Shown piece by piece: positions 1-4,488 of a DNA stretch of 8,522 nt. Each line of letters begins with the position of its first letter. Position 1 is the first letter of the stretch. The position numbers and the translations under genes are program-made. Origin of the DNA: an uncultured Bacillota bacterium (lineage in GTDB: Bacteria; Bacillota_I; Bacilli_A; RF39; UBA660); assembly GCA_945928335.1 (NCBI GenBank), contig CAMENK010000025.1, positions 1 through 8,522 of the forward strand. The letters are read 5' to 3'. The notes under the pieces are model-generated. The model was given only the letters and a program-made list of their open reading frames with translations, made no database searches and was not told the DNA's origin.

Positions 1-848
1 GAGATTATTACTGCACTATCAGTTGCATTGAAGTCAACTCCTGCATCTTTTAATTTTATTAGTACTGCATTTATATGATCTTTTATTAGACCAGTTATTT
101 TTAAGTTGTCTCCTATAAGCGCGCCTAGAATTACATAAGTTGCTGCCTCTATTCTGTCTGGAAAAACTTCTGTTATTCCATTATCCAAATTTTGGTTTCC
201 TTCAATTATTATTGTACTTGTTCCGGCTCCTGTTATTTTTATTCCCATAGATATTAAGAAGGAAGCAACATTTACTATTTCTGGCTCTCTTGCAGCGTTT
301 TCGATTATTGTTTCACCTTCAGCATAGGAAGCAGCTAACATTATGTTTATAGTTGCTCCTACACTTGCAAAGTCTAGATAAATTCTTGTTCCCACTAGTT
401 TTTCTGCAGTTATTGTGTATTTATTTCTATTTATTTCTACTTTTGCTCCTAGGGCTTCAAATCCTTTTATATGTTGGTCTATTGGTCTAGCACCTATATT
501 GCAACCCCCAGGAAAAGAGATTTCTACTTTATTAAATCTAGCAAGTAATGTTCCCATAAAATAATAAGAAGCCCTCATTTGTTCACTTAAATTTTCGGGT
601 ATTGGAGCGTTTTTTAAGTTTGTAGTATTAATTTCAATTTCATTTTCATTTATTTGGTAAGTACAATTAAGAACTTCAATTATTTTTAATAGGTATTCTA
701 TATCTCTTATTTTTGGCACTTTAAGTATTTTGCTTTTTGTTTTGCATAGTAAAGCTGCAGGTAGTAAAGCTACTGCACTATTTTTTGCACCACTTATTTC
801 AATCGTACCACTAAGAGTATGTTGACCTTCAATTTTGAGTTTAGGCAT
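1..848 (-). CDS. murA: UDP-N-acetylglucosamine 1-carboxyvinyltransferase MurA (C-terminal part beyond window)
   Basis: MurA transfers enolpyruvate from PEP to UDP-GlcNAc in the cytoplasm, the first committed step of peptidoglycan synthesis. About 282 N-terminal residues are visible of a usual ~420; the gene runs off the left edge. Seen: the N-terminal SGAKNSAVALLPAALL segment with the conserved Lys22-Asn23 pair, and the active-site loop PGGCNIGARPIDQHI with the catalytic cysteine at residue 116, the fosfomycin target in this family. Later family landmarks include DFASVGATINIMLAA, NAAREPEIVN and FPDRIEAATYVILGALIG. The start is ATG at 848, preceded by a perfect AAGGAGG Shine-Dalgarno (854-860) at good spacing. 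It has its own promoter in the 70-nt gap after mntP. Bacillota often carry two MurA paralogues; the position downstream of mntP recalls B. subtilis murAA rather than murAB, but this is inference from synteny. Confidence 0.96.
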   Translation of the reverse strand, partial: MPKLKIEGQHTLSGTIEISGAKNSAVALLPAALLCKTKSKILKVPKIRDIEYLLKIIEVLNCTYQINENEIEINTTNLKNAPIPENLSEQMRASYYFMGTLLARFNKVEISFPGGCNIGARPIDQHIKGFEALGAKVEINRNKYTITAEKLVGTRIYLDFASVGATINIMLAASYAEGETIIENAAREPEIVNVASFLISMGIKITGAGTSTIIIEGNQNLDNGITEVFPDRIEAATYVILGALIGDNLKITGLIKDHINAVLIKLKDAGVDFNATDSAVII

Positions 849-871
849 AATTACCTCCTTAAACTAATCTA

Positions 872-906
872 ATTATACTATAATTCATTTTTTATCTTTA
901 TGTCAA
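872..906 (-). promoter_or_regulatory. Sigma-A type promoter of murA
   Basis: On the minus strand a perfect -35 box TTGACA (901-906) is followed after 18 nt by TATAGT (877-882). An overlapping perfect TATAAT lies at 872-877, but its spacing of 23 nt from the -35 is too long. The -10 is therefore probably TATAGT, giving a leader of roughly 20 nt that ends in the AAGGAGG site of murA. It occupies the intergenic gap between mntP and murA, so murA is probably transcribed independently of the genes upstream. Confidence 0.7.
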
Positions 907-918
907 TTATTTTAATTT

Positions 919-1449
919 TTATTTACATAATATATATACAATTACTGATAATAATAGGATTATTCCTCCAATTTTTATATGATAAGTGTCTTTAGAAGTT
1001 ATATATTTTCCTAATATAAAACCTAAAAATGCAGAGAATCCACTTAATATTGAAAATGTAGTTGATGCAAGTAATATATTATCAGTTATATATTTAATTC
1101 CTATGCCTAGACTAAACGAATCTAATGAAACTAAAAGAGAAAATATTATTATATTTATTATGTCTAATTTATGTTCTTCTTTTTTATCTTTTAAAGATTT
1201 AAACATCTCTATCACTATAAATATTAATATTACTATTAAAATGTATTTTCTATCTATATTTAAATATTCATTTATTATATCCCCTAATAGCATTCCTAAT
1301 ATGGGCATGAAAAAATGAAATATTCCTACAGTTACAGATGTAGTAATTATTGTTTTTTTATTTATACTTATTAAGCCATATGCTAAAGATAAAGTAAAAG
1401 CATCTATACTTAATGAAAGCCCAATTATTATTAAAGTTATTAGTTCCAT
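919..1449 (-). CDS. mntP: Putative manganese efflux pump, MntP family
   Basis: A 176-residue integral membrane protein of the MntP (formerly DUF204) family, which exports Mn2+ from the cytoplasm. It shows the family's internal duplication: LSLSIDAFTLSLAYG near residues 11-25 and LLVSLDSFSLGIGIKYI near 105-121, each with a conserved aspartate inside a membrane helix (Asp16 and Asp110). About six hydrophobic segments can be read, with a charged loop KDKKEEHK (88-94) between the two halves. The segment GIFHFFMPILGMLLG corresponds to the second conserved helix. The length fits MntP/YwlD (about 180) better than the paralogous sporulation membrane protein YtaF (about 210). Position also supports this, since B. 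subtilis ywlD lies downstream of prfA-prmC-spoIIR. The start ATG follows AGGTGA (1453-1458), and that site lies in a small hairpin. No yybP-ykoY-type manganese riboswitch is recognisable in the 40-nt leader. Transport of Mn2+ is inferred from family only. Confidence 0.85.
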   Translation of the reverse strand: MELITLIIIGLSLSIDAFTLSLAYGLISINKKTIITTSVTVGIFHFFMPILGMLLGDIINEYLNIDRKYILIVILIFIVIEMFKSLKDKKEEHKLDIINIIIFSLLVSLDSFSLGIGIKYITDNILLASTTFSILSGFSAFLGFILGKYITSKDTYHIKIGGIILLLSVIVYILCK

Positions 1450-1451
1450 AT

Positions 1452-1474
1452 GTCACCTATTTAATTATAGTGAC
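1452..1474 (-). promoter_or_regulatory. Small hairpin sequestering the mntP ribosome-binding site
   Basis: In the spoIIR-mntP gap the mRNA can form GUCACUAU / AUA(G)GUGAC: eight pairs, one bulged G at 1457 and a 6-nt loop (1461-1466). The AGGUGA ribosome-binding site of mntP is in the 3' arm and the start codon follows two bases later. This could lower mntP translation when transcription comes through from spoIIR. The stem is short and AU-rich, so it may simply be chance. Confidence 0.3.
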
Positions 1475-1489
1475 TAGATAATTAATTTA

Positions 1490-2020
1490 TTACTTAAAAA
1501 ATTTTTTTATTATTTCACTTATAAAAAATGAATATTCGACTTCATCACTTTCTTCAGCATCTATCATACATAATGGTGGAAATAATACACACCAGTAGTT
1601 ATCTCCTTTTGCTTCACCTATTTCTATTATCATTGATTCATAATTTCCTTCTTCATATTTTACATTTTTGTAGATTTTTTTTGGAAAATAATTTATACCA
1701 TATTTTACATTAAATGTTTGATCATATTTTTCAGTTTTAAATAAATTTTCTATTCTATTTTCTATAAATGGTATGTTTTCAATTATATTTTGTCGTGTTT
1801 CATTTATATTATTTGAATCTTCTATATTTGTAATTACATCTGTTATTTCATTTTTTACTTTTTCTTTTATATTTAAATCCTCTAAAGTATTGCTGTTTGG
1901 TATTATTCTAAATCTTATTGATTCCTTAGGTATAATTACATACTCTTCTGTATTTCTTTGTATGGAAAAAACTATGATTATTGCTAAAATTATTAAAAGT
2001 ATTTTTTTAATAAAAAACAC
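1490..2020 (-). CDS. spoIIR: Stage II sporulation protein R (SpoIIR)
   Basis: SpoIIR is made in the forespore, secreted into the intermembrane space, and triggers the membrane protease SpoIIGA in the mother cell to process pro-sigma-E. Here it is 176 residues: an N-terminal hydrophobic segment (about residues 7-19) after two lysines serves as signal peptide or anchor. Then come IPKESIRFRIIPNSNTLEDLNIKEKV (family: IP..AIRLRI.ANSD...DQ..K..V) and the diagnostic GDNYWCVLFPPLCMID near 139-154. The end EVEYSFFISEIIKKFFK looks like a natural family C-terminus, so it appears intact though shorter than the B. subtilis protein (about 224). No ATG is available. The choices are GTG at 2020 (three bases after AAAGG, preferred) and TTG at 2023 (directly abutting AAAGG); a stop lies shortly upstream in frame. 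Both starts lie inside the stem of the hairpin after prmC. No convincing sigma-F promoter was recognised in the end of prmC. Confidence 0.92.
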   Translation of the reverse strand: MFFIKKILLIILAIIIVFSIQRNTEEYVIIPKESIRFRIIPNSNTLEDLNIKEKVKNEITDVITNIEDSNNINETRQNIIENIPFIENRIENLFKTEKYDQTFNVKYGINYFPKKIYKNVKYEEGNYESMIIEIGEAKGDNYWCVLFPPLCMIDAEESDEVEYSFFISEIIKKFFK

Positions 2021-2046
2021 CAACCTTTCGTAGTTATGTTGGTGTT
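2009..2046 (-). terminator. Terminator-like hairpin after prmC, overlapping the spoIIR start
   Basis: Twelve bases after the prmC stop, arms AACACCAAC and GTTGGTGTT (2038-2046 and 2016-2024) form a perfect 9-bp stem around a 13-nt loop (2025-2037). On the minus strand the 3' arm runs straight into TTTTTTATT, and an A-rich tract precedes the 5' arm. This is the form of an intrinsic terminator for the rpoE-prfA-prmC transcript. The loop contains most of the only Shine-Dalgarno-like run (GAAAGG) for spoIIR, and the TTG and GTG starts are in the 3' arm. Confidence 0.7.
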
Positions 2047-2058
2047 AATATATTTTTT

Positions 2059-2796
2059 TTATTCAATATTTTTAAATATAAATAGATATCTTATCTTATT
2101 TGCTAAGTCAGTTTCGAATTTATATATATAATTTTTATCAAAGTATTTTTTTATTAGTTTAGTTAAATCTGTTTCACTTTTTTCATTTATTTCTAAAGCT
2201 ATAATACTTTTATCATTTAAATAATCTTTTATATTTATAAACATTTTTTCTATGTGATCAATGCCTTTTTTTCCACTGAATAGAGCTAGCTTAGGTTCAA
2301 ACATTACATTTTCTGGAAGCATTTCATCTTCCATTACATATGGTGGATTACTAATTATTAAGTCATATTTTTCTGGCTTAATTTTATCAAATAAATCACT
2401 TTTTATTATTTTTACTTCTAATTTAAGATTACTTTTATTATATTTAGCAACTTTAAGAGCCTTTCTTGATATATCTGTTATTGTTACCTCACTATTTGGT
2501 AATTCACTTTTTAATGTAAGTCCTATTGCGCCTGTTCCAGTACATATATCTAGTATTTTAGGATTTGTGAAATTGTATTGTTTTAAATATTTTATTGTTT
2601 TTTCTACAAGATATTCAGTTTCATATCTTGGAATTAAGGTATTTCTGTTAACTTTTATTTTTAGACCATAAAAGTTAACATACCCGATTAGATATTGAAT
2701 CGGGTAGTTTTTTTGTAATTTTTTTATATTATTTTTTGTATATTTTCCAATTTTTTTTAATTCTTCTATTTCTCTATCTGAAACATTATTTATCAT
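2059..2796 (-). CDS. prmC: Peptide chain release factor N5-glutamine methyltransferase PrmC
   Basis: PrmC (HemK) uses S-adenosylmethionine to methylate the glutamine of the GGQ motif in RF1 and RF2, raising termination efficiency. It is 245 residues. The catalytic domain is complete: SAM-binding motif DICTGTGAIGLTL (83-95) and the substrate-glutamine-binding NPPY (150-153) in LIISNPPYVMEDEMLPEN, followed by FEPKLALFSGKKGIDH. The linker shows YPIQYLIG (31-38), NFYG (41-44) and IPRYETE (55-61; the family usually has IPRPETE). The N-terminal helical domain is short: about 33 residues precede QYLIG, against roughly 70 in B. subtilis. The ATG overlaps the prfA stop by 11 nt, with a weak GGGA site inside prfA, so translation is probably coupled to that of its own substrate protein. 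The segment encoding residues 31-51 carries two strong abutting inverted repeats. Confidence 0.95.
   Translation of the reverse strand: MINNVSDREIEELKKIGKYTKNNIKKLQKNYPIQYLIGYVNFYGLKIKVNRNTLIPRYETEYLVEKTIKYLKQYNFTNPKILDICTGTGAIGLTLKSELPNSEVTITDISRKALKVAKYNKSNLKLEVKIIKSDLFDKIKPEKYDLIISNPPYVMEDEMLPENVMFEPKLALFSGKKGIDHIEKMFINIKDYLNDKSIIALEINEKSETDLTKLIKKYFDKNYIYKFETDLANKIRYLFIFKNIE
2646..2680. repeat. Perfect 13-bp inverted repeat inside prmC
   Basis: TGTTAACTTTTAT (2646-2658) and its exact reverse complement ATAAAAGTTAACA (2668-2680) are separated by 9 nt. Either strand could form a 13-bp hairpin. It encodes VNFYGLKIKV of PrmC, with GTT AAC used for both Val-Asn pairs. It directly abuts the second hairpin that begins at 2681. 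A rough estimate at this base composition gives about 0.03 such perfect 13-bp hairpins expected by chance in a window of this size. Confidence 0.8.
2681..2714 (+). terminator. Intrinsic-terminator-like hairpin antisense to prmC
   Basis: TACCCGATT (2681-2689) pairs perfectly with AATCGGGTA (2698-2706) across an 8-nt loop. On the plus strand it is followed by GTTTTTTT (2707-2714) and another T-rich run. Shape, GC-rich core and T-tract are those of a Rho-independent terminator pointing against prmC. The sense strand encodes YPIQYLIGY with the only CCG and the only GGG codon of prmC. No gene on the plus strand ends here. A weak candidate plus-strand promoter is TTGTGA (2565-2570), 17 nt, TATTTT (2588-2593), but such matches are common in AT-rich DNA. 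Confidence 0.45.
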
Positions 2797-3850
2797 TATT
2801 TATTCCCATTTTAAGTTTTTGATCTTCTGTTATTAAAGCCTCAATTACTTCATCTAAATTACCTTCCATTACTTTATCTAAATGCATTATTGTAAAATTT
2901 ATTCTATGATCAGTTAATCTATTTTGTGGATAATTATATGTTCTTATTTTTTCTGACCTATCACCAGTACCTATTTTAGTTTTTCTATCGGCACCTAATT
3001 TTTCTTCTTGTTCTTTTACTTTTAAATCATACAATCTAGATTTAAGTATTGTTAATGCTCTTTCTTTATTTTTAATTTGGCTTCTTTCAACTTGACAATA
3101 TACCATTAAACCAGTTGGAATATGGGTAACCCTTACTGCTGAGTCTGTTGTATTTACACATTGACCTCCAGCTCCACTAGAACGGCATACATCAATTTTT
3201 AAATCTTTTTCATTTAATTCTACTTCTATATCTTCGGCTTCTGGCATTACTAATACAGTTGCTGTAGAAGTGTGCACTCTTCCCTGTGATTCTGTTGCAG
3301 GTACTCTTTGTACACGATGGGAACCACTTTCAAATTTTAATTTTGAATATACATTATCACCAGATAGCATGAATTCTATTCCAGCATATCCTCCACTTTC
3401 ACCTGGTACTTCATTTGTTATTTCTAATTTCCAACCTTTTTTCTCGGCATATTTAGAATACATTCTAAATAAGTCCCCTGCAAAGATATTCGCTTCGTCT
3501 CCGCCTGCTGCTCCTCTTATTTCAATTATAACATTTTTATCATCATTAGGATCTTTAGGCAATAACAAAATTGTGATTCTTTCTTCTAAATCTTCTTTTT
3601 CTTTATTTAATTTTTCAATTTCTTCATGCGCAAATTCTGATAATTCTGCATCATGAGTCATTTCATGTGCTGCTTCTAGGTCTTCTAAAATTTGTTTATA
3701 TTTTTTTGAAGCCATTACTGTTTCTTCTAATGAAGTTTTTTCTTTAGATAATTCTTTCATTTTTTTAAAGTCATTAAAGACTTCTGGCTTCATCAATTCT
3801 TCCGTTAAATAATTATATCTTTCTTCAATTAGTTCTAATCTTTCTTTCAT
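2786..3850 (-). CDS. prfA: Peptide chain release factor 1 (RF1)
   Basis: RF1 recognises UAA and UAG in the ribosomal A site and triggers peptidyl-tRNA hydrolysis. At 354 residues it is the usual length. Seen, numbered from the preferred start: the N-terminal coiled region (1-95), AAGGDEANIFAGDLFRMY (114-131), the codon-recognition tripeptide Pro-Ala-Thr at 184-186 in HRVQRVPATESQGR, which marks RF1 rather than RF2, and the catalytic GGQ at 228-230 in SSGAGGQCVNTTDS. Cys after GGQ in place of the commoner His is, to my knowledge, a variant seen in other Bacillota. An in-frame ATG exists 15 nt upstream (3865), but only the ATG at 3850 has a Shine-Dalgarno (AGGTGA, 3855-3860), so the shorter form is preferred. 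It lies 49 nt after rpoE without a terminator and overlaps prmC, whose product methylates the GGQ glutamine; the three are probably one operon. RF1 reading only UAA/UAG fits the stops used in this window. Confidence 0.97.
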   Translation of the reverse strand: MKERLELIEERYNYLTEELMKPEVFNDFKKMKELSKEKTSLEETVMASKKYKQILEDLEAAHEMTHDAELSEFAHEEIEKLNKEKEDLEERITILLLPKDPNDDKNVIIEIRGAAGGDEANIFAGDLFRMYSKYAEKKGWKLEITNEVPGESGGYAGIEFMLSGDNVYSKLKFESGSHRVQRVPATESQGRVHTSTATVLVMPEAEDIEVELNEKDLKIDVCRSSGAGGQCVNTTDSAVRVTHIPTGLMVYCQVERSQIKNKERALTILKSRLYDLKVKEQEEKLGADRKTKIGTGDRSEKIRTYNYPQNRLTDHRINFTIMHLDKVMEGNLDEVIEALITEDQKLKMGINNDK

Positions 3851-3899
3851 TTTTTCACCTTTCATTTCTATTTTAACATATTTTTAATGTTATAAATAG

Positions 3900-4336
3900 C
3901 TAAAGGTCTGCTTCATTTTCTTCATCAACAACTACTAAATCCTTGTATTCATCGTCTACTTCATCGTCATCTGATTCTTTTGTTTCATCTAAAAACATAT
4001 CATCTGATTCTTCAGTTGTTTCTTCTTCTATTTCTTCTTCTGTTTCGTCTATATCTTCATCTTCTACACTTTCTAAATCTATTTTTGCTGTGTGATTTTC
4101 TCTTAAATCCCAATAGCCTTTATCAAGTTGGATAAATCTTTTTTCTGTTGCTAACAATGTGAAAAAATCAGCAATTCTAGATTCATATATATCTTGTCCT
4201 AAATTTTGTAATTCACATATTGCTTGGAAAATTTCATTTATTTTCATCTTTTTCCCTTTTTCTTTTAGTATAACATATGCTAAGTCGTCAAATGACATAG
4301 TCTCTATTTCTTCTTCATTTATCGTTTTTAACTTCA
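3900..4336 (-). CDS. rpoE: DNA-directed RNA polymerase delta subunit
   Basis: Delta is the small accessory subunit of Gram-positive RNA polymerase; it helps recycle the enzyme and affects promoter selectivity and initiating-NTP sensing. The 145-residue product has the expected two parts. The first is a folded HARE-HTH domain (about 1-82) with SFDDLAYVILKEKGKKMKINEIF and ESRIADFFTLLATEKRF...GYWDLRE. The second is a strongly acidic, repetitive tail (about 87-145) rich in Glu and Asp, such as DEDIDETEEEIEEETTEESD, which is presumably disordered. The tail explains the TTC/TCT-rich low complexity at about 3910-4080 on the plus strand. The longest frame opens at GTG 4346, but that GTG is part of the AAGGTGA Shine-Dalgarno of ATG 4336, so 4336 is the better start. 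It heads the rpoE-prfA-prmC operon behind a good promoter. In B. subtilis rpoE lies upstream of the same region, though farther away and next to pyrG. Confidence 0.93.
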
Positions 4337-4364
4337 TTTTTATCACCTTCGCTTTTCGAATAAA

Positions 4365-4392
4365 ATTATACTTATATTTTGTATAAAATCAA
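4365..4392 (-). promoter_or_regulatory. Sigma-A type promoter of the rpoE-prfA-prmC operon
   Basis: On the minus strand -35 TTGATT (4387-4392) and a perfect -10 TATAAT (4365-4370) are separated by 16 nt. Predicted transcription would start near 4358, leaving a leader of about 20 nt that contains AAGGTGA before the ATG at 4336. A short palindrome, TTATAC at 4366-4371 and GTATAA at 4381-4386, spans the spacer and could be an operator or chance. The rest of this 142-nt divergent gap must also hold the PBP promoter, but no convincing plus-strand -35/-10 pair stands out; TTTACA upstream of TATATT has a spacing of about 20. Confidence 0.7.
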
Positions 4393-4488
4393 GTCATTTT
4401 ACTAATCTTTTTTATTATATTCAAATATTTTACATTTTATATATGCTTTTTACTTATATTTTTTTATTTTATTTTAATAATAAATAAT

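Noticed and set aside
2261..2671. Long plus-strand open frame opposite prmC
   Set aside because: It is the shadow of prmC, which has clear SAM and NPPY motifs. The plus-strand product is hydrophobic low-complexity sequence with no recognisable domain.
2925..2933. Perfect DnaA box (TTATCCACA on the minus strand)
   Set aside because: It is single, lies inside prfA, and encodes part of the conserved NYPQNR segment of RF1, so the protein explains it. There is no cluster of boxes or AT-rich unwinding element around it.
3874..3892. Inverted repeat TAACAT / ATGTTA between rpoE and prfA
   Set aside because: Only six A-T dominated pairs and no T-run on the transcribed strand, so it is not a terminator. 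It does not break the operon.
3910..4080. Repetitive TTC/TCT-rich tract
   Set aside because: It is the acidic Glu/Asp tail of the delta subunit read on the opposite strand, which is normal for this family.
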